64,000 nucleotides of DNA from Halomarina rubra (GCF_023699475.1 NZ_JALXFV010000008.1:751798-815797); one strand, 5' to 3'; positions 51,619 through 61,159 are shown, counted from the first letter of the stretch. Numbers and translations: made by a program. The notes: a model not told the origin generated them from the sequence alone.

Positions 51619-52415
51619 CGGTCGCCCTCCGTCGGCGCGTCGCTCGCGCCCGCCCCCTCGACCAGTCGTCTGGCCTCCGCGTAGCGCTCGGCGAACGCCT
51701 CGGGGTCGCCCCGCGTCTCGGCGATGCGCTCGGCGGCGGCGGCGACCTCGGTCGCGCCGTCGAACGTCGTCTGGATGTCGCCGAACACGTGGGCGGTGCC
51801 GCCGGTGACGTTCTCGACGAGGTCGAACAGCGCCGTCGAGACGTCGGTGTGATAGCGCGGGTCGACCGGGGCACCCGCGAGTCCGAACGCCAGTACGGCG
51901 GCGTGAGCCTTCGCCTGGACCGTCCGCATGGACTCGTCGTGGTCCGTGGCTGTCGTGTCGAACACCTCGTTGCCGGCCGCGTCGAGCGCTTGGCGGACGG
52001 CCGCCGTGACGGGACCGCTCGCGTCGGCGACCGCCGCGATGCGACCCGGTGCGTTCGCCTCGGAGAACATCGGGTGCAACGAGAGGCGCTCGCGGTCGGG
52101 GGCGTGCTCGCGCATGGCGTCGAGGGCCGGGGCCATCACGCCGGACACGTCGAGCAGCGCGCGCTCGGCCCGCGGGGCCTGCGTCGCCACGGCGTCGGCG
52201 ACGACGGGCATCGGGACCGCCAGCACGACGGCGTCGAATCGGTCGGTCGAGTCGGCAGGGTCGAGCGCGACGGTGTCGGCCCCGACGGCCGTCGCCGCCC
52301 GCTCGGCCGCCTCGGGGTCGGTGTCGGCGAACGCGAGGTCGAAGTCGTCGGTCGCGGCGAGCGTGGCACCCAGCCACGTCCCCATCTCACCCGCACCGAC
52401 GATACAACAGTGCAT
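51615..52415 (-). CDS. tyrA: Prephenate dehydrogenase
   Basis: 266 residues. Rossmann motif GAGEMG (7-12), the AVPMPVVADAV helix, the SLHPMFSE catalytic region (His of the HP motif) and a helical C-terminal half. It oxidises prephenate to 4-hydroxyphenylpyruvate for tyrosine. A chorismate mutase is encoded at 42.8-43.1 kb, not fused. Translation is coupled to the Rsm22-like gene. Confidence 0.9.
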   Translation of the reverse strand: MHCCIVGAGEMGTWLGATLAATDDFDLAFADTDPEAAERAATAVGADTVALDPADSTDRFDAVVLAVPMPVVADAVATQAPRAERALLDVSGVMAPALDAMREHAPDRERLSLHPMFSEANAPGRIAAVADASGPVTAAVRQALDAAGNEVFDTTATDHDESMRTVQAKAHAAVLAFGLAGAPVDPRYHTDVSTALFDLVENVTGGTAHVFGDIQTTFDGATEVAAAAERIAETRGDPEAFAERYAEARRLVEGAGASDAPTEGDR

Positions 52416-52557
52416 GTGAGAGCGACTCCGCCGCGGGCAAAAAGGCTGTCCGAGTCGGCCGCCACGGCCCCGGCGCTCGCACGCGACCGTCTATACAACT
52501 AGCCGAGCAACGTTTGTACGGAAGTCTCTGCTCTACTGGTACCTTCAGCTGAGAGCC

Positions 52558-52716
52558 ATGCCCCACTGTGACAACTGCAACGGCCACGTCTCGCGTCGCT
52601 TCCAGACCGTCTTCTCGGACGAGCAGGGTCGCCTGCTCGCCTGTCCGAGCTGTTCGCCGAACGCCGGCATCGCGGAGTCATCGCGCGACCGAACCGGTGG
52701 GGGCAGCGGAGACTGA
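52558..52716 (+). CDS. Zinc-ribbon microprotein, DUF7563-like
   Basis: 52 residues. MPHCDNCNGHVSRRF and LLACPSCSPN place two CxxC knuckles about 23 residues apart. It resembles the small haloarchaeal DUF7563 zinc-binding family. A short Ser/Gly/Arg tail follows. Isolated gene on the plus strand, divergent from tyrA. Function unknown. Confidence 0.7.
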   Translation: MPHCDNCNGHVSRRFQTVFSDEQGRLLACPSCSPNAGIAESSRDRTGGGSGD

Positions 52717-52747
52717 CACGACGGCCGACCGGCGTGGACGTCGCCGG

Positions 52748-53575
52748 TCAGTCGAGTCTATCGAGTCTGTCGTCGACGACGGCCACGACCGCCTCGGCGT
52801 CGGCCACGTCGTCGAGTGCACAGTGGAACGACGTCCCCGGGAGCCGACGACGGAGGACGAGCGCGTCGTCGGTCCGTTCGTACCCCACGAACTGCGTCCA
52901 GGGGTAGTACCGTTCTCGCACGCCGTCCGATGGGCCGGCGACGAGTCCGCCGTCGAGTGCTGTGTACTCCGTCGGACGGTCGAGTCCGACGAACGCCGTG
53001 ATGCCCATGGCGACAGCACCGCTGAGCAGTCCGGTTCCGAGAGACGAGCCACCTCCGAGCGCGACGAGCCCCCCGACCCCGGCCGGGACGGCCACGACGA
53101 GGTACGCGCGTCTGGACCGCCGCTCGTGGGCTTCGTCGATTCTCGCGGTCCAGGACAGACGTTCGTGTTCTCTCGCCCGTCGACGGGCGGCAGACTGGTT
53201 GTCGGCCGAGACGAGCGCGACACCACCGACGACGGTCGACGCGATACCGACGAGCAAGGCGAGGCCGGCGCGCGCTCCGGCACTAGCGCCCGTCTCGGGG
53301 ACGCCGAGGTCGAGCACCGCGGTCAGGTCGAGGACGACCGCGACCGTCCCGACGAACACGGGGAGGAGGGCCAGGAGGTAGTGCGCTCGCGAGCGAGCGA
53401 ACACGCTGGCGAGGTCGAGTCCTCTGGAGAGCACGAGCGTTCCGAGGGCGACGAGGACGCCGGCCCCGACCGCGACCGGGACGGAGACGGGAACGACCGC
53501 GAGTGTCCCGCCGACGGCGAGCGCGAGCCAGAGTGCGAGCAGTGGACCGAACGCGTTCAGTGGAGGGCGGTTCAC
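52748..53575 (-). CDS. Multi-pass membrane protein of unknown function
   Basis: 275 residues, GTG start. Hydrophobic helices occur in the first 130 residues (FGPLLALWLALAVGGTL, VPVAVGAGVLVALGTLVL, YLLALLPVFVGTVAVVLDL, GLALLVGIASTVVGGVALV), then another pair around 165-200. The last 75 residues look like a small beta-rich cytoplasmic domain (EYTALDGGLVAG, WTQFVGYERTDDALVLRR) resembling a PH domain. Assignment of the tail is tentative. Confidence 0.6.
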   Translation of the reverse strand: MNRPPLNAFGPLLALWLALAVGGTLAVVPVSVPVAVGAGVLVALGTLVLSRGLDLASVFARSRAHYLLALLPVFVGTVAVVLDLTAVLDLGVPETGASAGARAGLALLVGIASTVVGGVALVSADNQSAARRRAREHERLSWTARIDEAHERRSRRAYLVVAVPAGVGGLVALGGGSSLGTGLLSGAVAMGITAFVGLDRPTEYTALDGGLVAGPSDGVRERYYPWTQFVGYERTDDALVLRRRLPGTSFHCALDDVADAEAVVAVVDDRLDRLD

Positions 53576-53658
53576 GTCCGAGCGTCGACGTGATCGATGA
53601 AAAACGTGCGGGGAGTGCCGCCGACGCCGGCAGGACGGCGTTCGCGCGGAGCGGCTGG

Positions 53659-54849
53659 CTACTCGACGACGAGTTCCTCGGGGTAGTCGGTGAAGTTCTC
53701 GTAGCCGTCCTCGGTGACGACGGCGATGTCCTCGATGCGGACGCCGCCGAACTCGGGGTCGTAGAGACCGGGTTCGATGGTGACGACGTGGCCCGGCTTC
53801 AGTTCGTCACCGCGGGGACTCAGGCTCGGCCCCTCGTGGATGTCGAGGCCGACGCCGTGGCCCGTCGAGTGGATGAACCCCGTCTCGGTGGTCTCGTCGC
53901 TCCGGAGCGTCGGCCAGCCGGCGGCCTCGTAGACGTCACAGACGGCGTCGTGGACGTCCTTGCCCGTCGCGCCGGGTTCGAGCGCGTCGAAGGCGGCTTC
54001 CTTCGCCTCCTGGGTCAGGTCGTACCACTCGGCGACGGTGTCGTTCGGTTCGCCCTTCACGAACGTCCGGGTCATGTCCGCGAAGTACTTCGTCTCCTTG
54101 TCGCGCGGGAAGATGTCGACGATGATGGACTCGTCGGCGCGCAGCGGGCCGCTCCCGCGGTCGTGCGGGTCGGCGGCGTCGGCCCCGCACGCGACGATGG
54201 TCTCGTCGAGCGCACAGCCGTGGCGAAGCAGTTCCATCTCTATCTCGCGGGTGACGCGCTCGCTGGTCAGCACCTCGCCCTCGTGGACGAGCACGCCGCT
54301 CCCGGCGTCGGTGCCGGTCTCGACCGTCGCCTCGCCGATGAGTTCCTCGGCGCGGGCCATCGCGCGCTCGTTGGCCTTCTGGGCTTCCTTGACGTGGTCG
54401 ACCTCCTCGTCGGTCTTCACCGCGCGGATGTCGTCGACGACGCCCTCGCGTTCGGCCTCGACGGACACGCCGAGGTCGCGTAGACCGTCGGCGGTCGCCA
54501 GCGGGAAGTCCTCGGGCGTGACGACCGACTCGACGCCGTGGTCGGCGAGGAAGTCGGTGAAGACGCGGTCGGTCCCCTCCTCGAAGCCGTGTTCCTCGAC
54601 CTTCGCCATGTGGTCGTAGTCGGCGTGGCGTGCGACGGTCGCGGGCCGCTCGGCCTTCTTCGCGCGGCCGTACTCCAGACTGGAGACCAGCAGGTGGACG
54701 TCGCCGTCGTACAGCGTCAGGAACGGGTCGGGGGCGTCGAACCCGGAGAGGTAGCGCTGGGTGGAGTCCTCGGCGTCGGCGTAGACGAGGTAGCCGTCCG
54801 CGCCGTGGTCGTCGAGGAACGTGTCGAGCGTCGAGAGGTCCGGTTGCAT
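53659..54849 (-). CDS. pepQ: M24-family Xaa-Pro peptidase (PepQ-like)
   Basis: 396 residues. Creatinase-type N-domain, then the pita-bread catalytic domain with the dimetal ligands: D/D in [23 protein letters not shown] in [13 protein letters not shown] in TIEPGLY and E in GVRIEDI. It removes proline-linked dipeptides or N-terminal Xaa-Pro. The ATG lies 41 bp from the nuclease gene stop; both read leftward. Confidence 0.93.
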   Translation of the reverse strand: MQPDLSTLDTFLDDHGADGYLVYADAEDSTQRYLSGFDAPDPFLTLYDGDVHLLVSSLEYGRAKKAERPATVARHADYDHMAKVEEHGFEEGTDRVFTDFLADHGVESVVTPEDFPLATADGLRDLGVSVEAEREGVVDDIRAVKTDEEVDHVKEAQKANERAMARAEELIGEATVETGTDAGSGVLVHEGEVLTSERVTREIEMELLRHGCALDETIVACGADAADPHDRGSGPLRADESIIVDIFPRDKETKYFADMTRTFVKGEPNDTVAEWYDLTQEAKEAAFDALEPGATGKDVHDAVCDVYEAAGWPTLRSDETTETGFIHSTGHGVGLDIHEGPSLSPRGDELKPGHVVTIEPGLYDPEFGGVRIEDIAVVTEDGYENFTDYPEELVVE

Positions 54850-54889
54850 ACTTCAGCCTCCTCCGCCAGTTCGGAAAACGATACCGACC

Positions 54890-55888
54890 TCAGTCGTCTT
54901 CCAGCGCGCTTGTGTACGCCGGATTTCGTCGGAGGCGGTCGGCGGAGACGTACCGCTGACTGTAGGTGAACGCAACTCGCGTGTCAGACTCGCGTGCGGT
55001 CTTGTCGTTTTCGACCGGACCGTCCAGTCGAATTCCGGTGTCCTCGTCGAGGAAAAAGACCCCGTGTTCGTCGCCGAGTCGTTCCGAGTCGTGTTCTTCC
55101 ATCTCGTCGAGGACGCCAAGCAGGTGGCGTCGCTGACGCTCCGTGAGACCGTTGGCGTTCTCGACTCCCAGCCGGGTGAACCGGATGCGGTTCACTCGCT
55201 CCGTGACCTCCGGAACGGTCGACTTCACCTCGCCGTCGACGTAGAACGCGAGATACCTCGACGGCCGGAACGACCGGTCCGGTTGGTGGATGTAACAGCC
55301 GTACCGTTGGAACTCGTCCCATCCGTGGCGACCCGCCGCGACGACGGCGACCCGGTCGTCCCGTCCACTCGTCAGGTCCGCTTCGTAGACGAAGCTCACG
55401 AGTTCCCGTAGCAAGAACGCCTCTCGTTCGGTCGCGATAGCACCGGTCGTCTCCGTGTCCGCGTTCGTCCGGTCGAGGACCGTCTCGACCGCCTCGACGA
55501 GCGTGTCGAAGTTCGACCACCGAACGCGCTCGTCGGCCACTGTCTCAACTGCGCTCGGACGGGTATCGTCCGGCGTCAACACGAGCAGGTGCGCGTCGTC
55601 GTCCGAGAGGTACGCGAGATGCTCACGAAGCTGGTCGGTATCGACCGCACCGCGAGCGGTCTTCGTCTCAACGTACACCTCACCGGTTCCGGCAACGAGC
55701 GCGTCGGGGACCGACCCCTCTCCAGTGACCTGATTCTGGAGCGTGAGTAGTTCGAACTCCGGGTCGCCGAGCATCGCACCAACGAGTTCCTCAACCAGTC
55801 GACCGTTGACGTGGCCCAAGACCGCGACGAGCGTCGACGTGACGCGGTTCTCTCCCTGAGAGTATGTCGAGAACAGTGGATTCGCCAT
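54890..55888 (-). CDS. PD-(D/E)XK nuclease superfamily protein
   Basis: 332 residues. N-terminal FSTYSQGENRVTSTL (E13), then PD at 61-62 and E74-x-K76 in VYVETKT give the PD...ExK active-site set. The C-terminal half has no recognised domain. Codon use is looser than neighbours (more A/T at third positions), which suggests transfer. It may be a solitary nuclease of a defence or DNA-repair type; there is no partner methylase or helicase beside it. Confidence 0.75.
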   Translation of the reverse strand: MANPLFSTYSQGENRVTSTLVAVLGHVNGRLVEELVGAMLGDPEFELLTLQNQVTGEGSVPDALVAGTGEVYVETKTARGAVDTDQLREHLAYLSDDDAHLLVLTPDDTRPSAVETVADERVRWSNFDTLVEAVETVLDRTNADTETTGAIATEREAFLLRELVSFVYEADLTSGRDDRVAVVAAGRHGWDEFQRYGCYIHQPDRSFRPSRYLAFYVDGEVKSTVPEVTERVNRIRFTRLGVENANGLTERQRRHLLGVLDEMEEHDSERLGDEHGVFFLDEDTGIRLDGPVENDKTARESDTRVAFTYSQRYVSADRLRRNPAYTSALEDD

Positions 55889-55927
55889 GGCATGTCAGTC
55901 ACGGTGCGTGAGGATAACTCCGCACCC

Positions 55928-56275
55928 TCAGCCGAACGCCCGGACCGTCGCCGCCAGCGGCGGGACGAACAGCGTCACCGCCACCGCCAGCCACGTCAAC
56001 TGCCCCGCCGCGAAGAACTGCGGGAGCGCGCCGAACAGCCAGAGGTACGCGAGGAACACGGCGAGAACCGTCACGCCGAGGTAGAAGCCGTACTGGACGG
56101 CCCGCCAGAACGAGGTGGCGAGGACGCCCAGCAACAGCCCTCCGACGACCAGTCCGACCCAGTGGACCGCCGTCAGCGCGAGGCCGACGAGGAACGTGAA
56201 CACGACGAGCGCGTCGGAGTACTGGCCGTTCCGCAGTGCGTCGCGGATGCGTCCCGTCCGTGCGGCGTCACTCAT
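55928..56275 (-). CDS. Four-helix membrane protein next to the penicillin-acylase gene
   Basis: 115 residues, mostly hydrophobic: ALVVFTFLVGLALTAVHWVGLVVGGLLLGVLA, FYLGVTVLAVFLAYLWLFGALP and LTWLAVAVTLFVPPLAATV. The start ATG lies inside the last codons of the upstream penicillin-acylase gene (8-bp overlap), so they are co-translated. Function unknown; may assist or anchor the hydrolase. Confidence 0.65.
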   Translation of the reverse strand: MSDAARTGRIRDALRNGQYSDALVVFTFLVGLALTAVHWVGLVVGGLLLGVLATSFWRAVQYGFYLGVTVLAVFLAYLWLFGALPQFFAAGQLTWLAVAVTLFVPPLAATVRAFG

Positions 56276-58733
56276 CGCTGTCCTCCGAATCCGCGTCCGC
56301 CGCGGTGAACCTGATGTCGACGTCGCCCGGCGAATCGAACGCCATCGGCTTGTACTCGCCCTCGGCCCACGTGTCGAGCTGGTCGTGGTAGTGCGGCGAG
56401 AACGGGTTGCCCGACTGGCCGCCGGGGATGACCCCCAGCGACGGCTGGTCGCCGAACGTCGATATCATCCGCCAGCTGGAGCCGGCCTGCATCGACCCCT
56501 CGACGCGGAAGTTCGAGACGGTGAACGGCGAGCCGTCCATCGCCCGCTCGGGGTAGTCGAGGTAGCCGACCGGGAACGGGTGGTCGAGGTCCAACTGGTT
56601 GTAGTCGCCGTACGTCTCCCAGCCGTTCTCGTCGGCGCGCGCCTTCGCGCGCTTCATCGCCGTGGCGTACGCGTCGGCGCGGGTCTCGCGCTCGGTGGTC
56701 CGGACGTCGTCGAACCACTCGCTGTCGGCGGGGAGCGTCTGGGTGACGTAGAGGTGCGGGTAGTAGCCCTCGTCGAGACCCTCCGCGGCGAACTCGTCGT
56801 GGAACGTCGCGTTGCGCACCTCCTGACGGAACAGCGCGAACGCCAACGCCGCCTCGGAGTCGGCGGTCATGTTGTAGTCCCACGACTCCAGCAAGTCGGC
56901 CCAGTCGCGGGTGTCCTCGTCCATCGCCTCACGCGACGCCAGCACGCCGGGAACGAACCCCTCGGCGGCCTTCGAGTAGACGTCGCGTTGCATCGTCTGC
57001 ATGAACGCGCGGTCCATCGGTTCGCCCGAGGCGGCGCGTTCGTCGAGCAGTTCGTAGATACGCGCGCCACGGTACGGGTCGGCGTACCGACTGCTCTCGG
57101 AGAGGTAGAACCCCGGTTCGTCGGCGGTGCGCTGGTTCGCCGTCGCGACGTAGTCGGCGTTCAGCACGTGGGGGACCTGCTCGTAGGGGACGAACCCCTC
57201 CCAGGTCGACTGGCCGAACGGCGTGAACCCACGCCACTCGCCCTCGCCGGCGGAGCCGTCGAACACGCGGTCGCCGCGAACGCGCTCCCCGTCGATGTAA
57301 CGGTACGGGTACTTTCCGGTCGCGCGGAACAGCGTCCCGCCCTCGCTGTCGGCGGCGACGAGGTTCTGCGTCGGCGAGTCGAAGTCCCGGGCGGCCTCCT
57401 CGACGTCCTCGACGGTCTCCGCGGCGTTGAACCCGCGAATCGCGATGGCCTCTTTCGTCCCGGTCAGGCCGGTCCAGGCGACGGCGACGGCGACCGAGCC
57501 GTTCGGCGTCTCGCGTTCGAGGTACGGCCCGTGGACGGTCTTCCTGACCGTGATGTCCACGTCCTCGCCGTCCTTGACCGCGATGGTCTGGCGTTCGGTC
57601 TCGAACGCGCGCTCCTCGCCGTCGTAGACGTAGGTGTCGTTCGAGGGAGTGTCGTAGGTGTAGAGGTCGGTGACGTCCGCGCCGACGTTCGTCACGCCCC
57701 ACGCGACGTTCCGGTTCTGCCCGATGATGACGCTCGGGACGCCGGGGAACGTGACGCCGCGGACGTCGTAGCCGTCCTCGCCGGTGAGCGTCAGGCGCAT
57801 CTCGTACCACACCGGCGGCACGGTCAGGGTGAGGTGGGGGTCGTTCGCGAGCAACGGCTGTCCGCTCGCGGTCTGGTTGCCCGAGACGACCCAGTTGTTC
57901 GACCCGATGCCCGGTTCGCGCTGGAAGTCACGCAGCGACTCGTACAGCGCGTCGTAGTCCGCGAGGTCCGAGCGTGCGGTCGCGTTCGCGCTCGACCCGT
58001 TCCACTCCGTCCGGAGGACGGGGCTGTCGTGGTCCAGCTGGTCCGGGTAGAGCTGGTCGACCTGTTCGGCGGCGAGCGTCGAGTCCAGCACACCCCGCTC
58101 CAGGTCGCGGAAGTCACCCGACAGCGACCACGATATCTGCTTGTCGATGAGCAGCGTCGCCTCGGGCGTCCACGGTTCGGGTTCGTAGTCGTTCAGGCGG
58201 AACTCGACGGGGAGCGGTTCGGTCTCCACGTATCGGTTGACGCCGGCGGTGTACGCCTCGACGAGCGGCCCGTACTCGGTGTCTTCGAGCGCCTGCCAGG
58301 ACGCCTCGGCTGCACCCTGGAAGTCCATCTCGCGGTGGAACCGGTCGGACTCGACGGCCTGCTCGCCGACGGCGGCGGCGAGCGTCCCGCCCATCAGTCG
58401 CCGCTGGAGGTCCATCTCCCACAGGCGGTCGCGCGCCTGCACGTAGCCGATGGCGTAGTACAGCGCCGCCTCGTTCTCGGCTTCGATGTGCGGGACGCCC
58501 GCCTCGTCGTACGCGACGGTGGCCTCGCCGTGAGGGTTCTCGACGGTCGTCTCGCCGTTCAGCGCGCCGGAGACCGAACTGCCGACGCCGTCGCCACCGT
58601 CGGCGACGCCGGTCCACGCGCCGCCGCTGAACGGAGCCGCCAGCGAGAGGTAGCTCCCGCCGAGCACCCCCGCGACGACGAGGAGGACGGCGGCGACCAC
58701 CGCGGCCGCCACCTGCATGGGGTTTCGTGACAT
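56268..58733 (-). CDS. Penicillin acylase family Ntn-hydrolase
   Basis: 821 residues. An N-terminal signal/anchor helix (AAAVVAAVLLVVAGVLGGSYLSL) places the enzyme outside the cell. The autocatalytic nucleophile is Ser278 in REPGIGSNNWVVSG, which starts the beta subunit, with Asn in the oxyanion position later (VATANQRT). The family cleaves acyl amides such as penicillin G, acyl-homoserine lactones or other N-acyl compounds. Substrate unknown. A TATA box within an inverted repeat precedes the gene. Confidence 0.92.
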   Translation of the reverse strand: MSRNPMQVAAAVVAAVLLVVAGVLGGSYLSLAAPFSGGAWTGVADGGDGVGSSVSGALNGETTVENPHGEATVAYDEAGVPHIEAENEAALYYAIGYVQARDRLWEMDLQRRLMGGTLAAAVGEQAVESDRFHREMDFQGAAEASWQALEDTEYGPLVEAYTAGVNRYVETEPLPVEFRLNDYEPEPWTPEATLLIDKQISWSLSGDFRDLERGVLDSTLAAEQVDQLYPDQLDHDSPVLRTEWNGSSANATARSDLADYDALYESLRDFQREPGIGSNNWVVSGNQTASGQPLLANDPHLTLTVPPVWYEMRLTLTGEDGYDVRGVTFPGVPSVIIGQNRNVAWGVTNVGADVTDLYTYDTPSNDTYVYDGEERAFETERQTIAVKDGEDVDITVRKTVHGPYLERETPNGSVAVAVAWTGLTGTKEAIAIRGFNAAETVEDVEEAARDFDSPTQNLVAADSEGGTLFRATGKYPYRYIDGERVRGDRVFDGSAGEGEWRGFTPFGQSTWEGFVPYEQVPHVLNADYVATANQRTADEPGFYLSESSRYADPYRGARIYELLDERAASGEPMDRAFMQTMQRDVYSKAAEGFVPGVLASREAMDEDTRDWADLLESWDYNMTADSEAALAFALFRQEVRNATFHDEFAAEGLDEGYYPHLYVTQTLPADSEWFDDVRTTERETRADAYATAMKRAKARADENGWETYGDYNQLDLDHPFPVGYLDYPERAMDGSPFTVSNFRVEGSMQAGSSWRMISTFGDQPSLGVIPGGQSGNPFSPHYHDQLDTWAEGEYKPMAFDSPGDVDIRFTAADADSEDSDE

Positions 58734-58748
58734 ACACTCTCGGGAACA

Positions 58749-58768
58749 GGAACGCGGATAAGCGTTCC
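58749..58768 (-). promoter_or_regulatory. Inverted repeat centred on the TATA box of the penicillin-acylase gene
   Basis: Arms GGAACGC (58749-58755) and GCGTTCC (58762-58768) flank the six-base TTATCC (minus strand), which sits about 24-28 bp before the ATG at 58733. A dimeric repressor binding there would block TBP. Perfect seven-base arms around a TATA box are unlikely by chance, but no regulator is identified. Confidence 0.6.
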
Positions 58769-58867
58769 GTCGTCGCGGCCCGTTCGCCCGGTTCGGTCGC
58801 CGAGCGTCGGTGAGAATCGCCGGTAGAGACCCAACGGTTTTCCCCTCTACCGCGGCAGTACAGTGCG

Positions 58868-60508
58868 ATGAACAAGTGGCAGCGCCGGACGGCGGAGTAC
58901 ACCGTGGGCCTGTTCGTCGTCATCCTCGTCTACTCGGTGGGGTACGACTACGGGATGGGCGCGTTCGAAGGACGACGCATCTCCTTCCTCCACTCGCTAC
59001 AGGTCGTCGTCGAGACGTTCACGACGACCGGGTTCGGCTCCGACGCGCCCTGGGAGAGCTGGCAGATGAACGTGATGGTCATCGTGATGGACCTCACCGG
59101 CGTGTTCCTCATCTTCCTCGCGCTCCCGACGCTCGTCTTCCCGCTGTTCGAGGAGGCGCTGTCGACGGCCGCCCCCACGTCCGTCGACCTCGTCGGGCAC
59201 GTCGTAATCGCGGGCTACACGCCCCGCGGCGAGGCGCTCATCCACGAACTGGAGGCGCGCGAGATACCGTACGTCGTCGTCGAACCGGACCGCGACCGTG
59301 CGGCCGACATCTACGAGTCGAAGACCCGGGTCGTCCACGGCGACCCCGAGAGCGTCGAGACCTACGAGGACGCGGTCTCTCTCGAAGACGCCCAGGCGCT
59401 CGTCGCCGACGTCGACGACGCGACCAACGCCTCGGTCGCGCTCACCGCGACGCAGGTCGCCGACACGCCCGTCATCACCTTCGTCGAGGACCCTGGGATG
59501 ACGGAGTACCACGAACTGGCGGGCGCGGTCGAGGTGTTCTCCCCGCGCCAACTCGTCGGTGAGAGCCTCGCGACGAAGGTGACCTCGGGGGTCTCCTCGG
59601 ACCTCGACGACGCTATCGAGATCGGCGACGGGTTCGACGTCGTCGAACTCCCGGTCCAGTCGAACAGCGAACTCGACGGCGCTCGCGTCGCCGACAGCGG
59701 TATCCGCGAACAGACCGGCGCGAACATCGTCGGTGCGTGGTTCCGCGGGGAGTTCGTCTCCCCACCCTCGCCCGACGCGCTCATCGACGAACAGACCATC
59801 CTGCTGGTCGCCGGTCGCGAGGAGCAACTGGAGGACCTCAAACGACTCACGCGCTCCGAACAGCGCCGCCGGCGGCGCGGGCACGTCGTCGTCGCCGGGT
59901 TGGGCGTCGTCGGCACGACCGTCGAGCGCGCCATCGACGAGTCGGGACTCGGCCTCCCGCAGGTGACCGTCGACACCGACCCCGTCAAGGGCGCGGACGT
60001 CACCGGCGACGTCACCGACGTCGACGTACTCCGGGAGGCGGGTATCGAGGGGGCCGGGACGGTCATCCTCTCGTTGCCCAACGACACGGTGACGGTGTTC
60101 GCGACGCTCGTCGTCCGGGAGTTGAGCCCGGACGTCGAGATCGTCGCCCGTGCGGAGTCCCAGGAGAGCGTTCGAAAACTGTACCGTGCGGGAGCGGACT
60201 ACGTCCTCTCGCTGGGAACGGTGAGCGGCCGGATGCTGGCGTCGACCATCCTCGACGAGGAGGTCATCACGTTCGACCAGCAGGTCGAACTCATCCGCTC
60301 TGCGCCGGGCGACATCGCTGGGCGGACGCTCAGGGACGCCGACGTCCGCGCCCGAACGGGCTGTACCATCGTCGCCGTCGAACGCGGTGGGACGCTCGTC
60401 TCGGACCTCGGCCCGGAGTTCAGGCTCGAAACGGGCGACGAACTCGTCGTCGCCGGGACGGACGACGACATCGTGACGTTCGCCGAACTCGTCGGCGACG
60501 AAGGGTGA
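58868..60508 (+). CDS. Potassium channel/transport protein with two TrkA (RCK) modules
   Basis: 546 residues. Two short membrane helices surround a pore loop with TTTGFG (52-57), a K+ channel-type selectivity filter. The rest is cytoplasmic: two RCK units, each a TrkA-N Rossmann domain (HVVIAGYTPRGEAL and HVVVAGLGVVGTTVER) followed by a TrkA-C domain. This fits a ligand-gated K+ channel regulated by nucleotides. The TTTGFG filter is a variant of TVGYG. Confidence 0.9.
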   Translation: MNKWQRRTAEYTVGLFVVILVYSVGYDYGMGAFEGRRISFLHSLQVVVETFTTTGFGSDAPWESWQMNVMVIVMDLTGVFLIFLALPTLVFPLFEEALSTAAPTSVDLVGHVVIAGYTPRGEALIHELEAREIPYVVVEPDRDRAADIYESKTRVVHGDPESVETYEDAVSLEDAQALVADVDDATNASVALTATQVADTPVITFVEDPGMTEYHELAGAVEVFSPRQLVGESLATKVTSGVSSDLDDAIEIGDGFDVVELPVQSNSELDGARVADSGIREQTGANIVGAWFRGEFVSPPSPDALIDEQTILLVAGREEQLEDLKRLTRSEQRRRRRGHVVVAGLGVVGTTVERAIDESGLGLPQVTVDTDPVKGADVTGDVTDVDVLREAGIEGAGTVILSLPNDTVTVFATLVVRELSPDVEIVARAESQESVRKLYRAGADYVLSLGTVSGRMLASTILDEEVITFDQQVELIRSAPGDIAGRTLRDADVRARTGCTIVAVERGGTLVSDLGPEFRLETGDELVVAGTDDDIVTFAELVGDEG

Positions 60509-60547
60509 CGGGCCGGAGGAGGAGTGCCGCGAACTGCACCGACGGTC

Positions 60548-61159
60548 TCAGGCGAGGCGAACGGCGGTTCCGGTGGTCCACCCGCCGAACGCGAGCGCAC
60601 CGACGATCTCGGGAGCCGCCAGCGAGAGCCCCGTCGGTTCGAACACGGTGAGGTAGACGACCCACGCCGCGACGTTGAGGACGCCCAGTCCGATGGTCAG
60701 CGCCCCCAGGCGGCTGTCACCGACGAGGACGTTTCCCGTCCCGTACAGCACCGTCGTCACCGTCACCAGCAGGTAGAACGACGCCGCGGCCGGGAAGTGG
60801 TAGGTCGCCCCCATCGGGAAGACGCCGATGAGCGCCATCGCCACGCCCGCGAACGCGAACGCGACGCCACCGATACGTTCGACCCGCCCCCGACTGGTCT
60901 GGACGAGGCGGTAGGCGAACGGAAGCGAAATCACGCCACCGAGGAGGAGGCCGTAGTTGAACAGCGACCGGGTCGGCTGTCCCACCGCCCCCAGGAACGA
61001 CAGGGGGTCTTCGGTCCAGGAGAACTCCCCCGAGAGCACCGTCGCGAGGAAGATAGACCCGAGTGCGACCGTGGGCGCGACGACCCCCGCCGCGGTCGTC
61101 ACGCGTTCGACCGTCGTCTCCGCGCTCTCCCGTCGGTCGTGTGCGTCGAGTGCCCCCAT
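60548..61159 (-). CDS. DUF998 family membrane protein
   Basis: 203 residues, six predicted membrane segments: VAPTVALGSIFLATVLSG, LSFLGAVGQPTRSLFNYGLLLGGVI, GGVAFAFAGVAMALIGVFP, AASFYLLVTVTTVLYGT, LGALTIGLGVLNVAAWVVYL and the C-terminal segment. The N-terminal EDPLSFLGAVGQPTRSLFN matches DUF998. Function unknown. ATG at 61157-61159. Confidence 0.85.
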   Translation of the reverse strand: MGALDAHDRRESAETTVERVTTAAGVVAPTVALGSIFLATVLSGEFSWTEDPLSFLGAVGQPTRSLFNYGLLLGGVISLPFAYRLVQTSRGRVERIGGVAFAFAGVAMALIGVFPMGATYHFPAAASFYLLVTVTTVLYGTGNVLVGDSRLGALTIGLGVLNVAAWVVYLTVFEPTGLSLAAPEIVGALAFGGWTTGTAVRLA

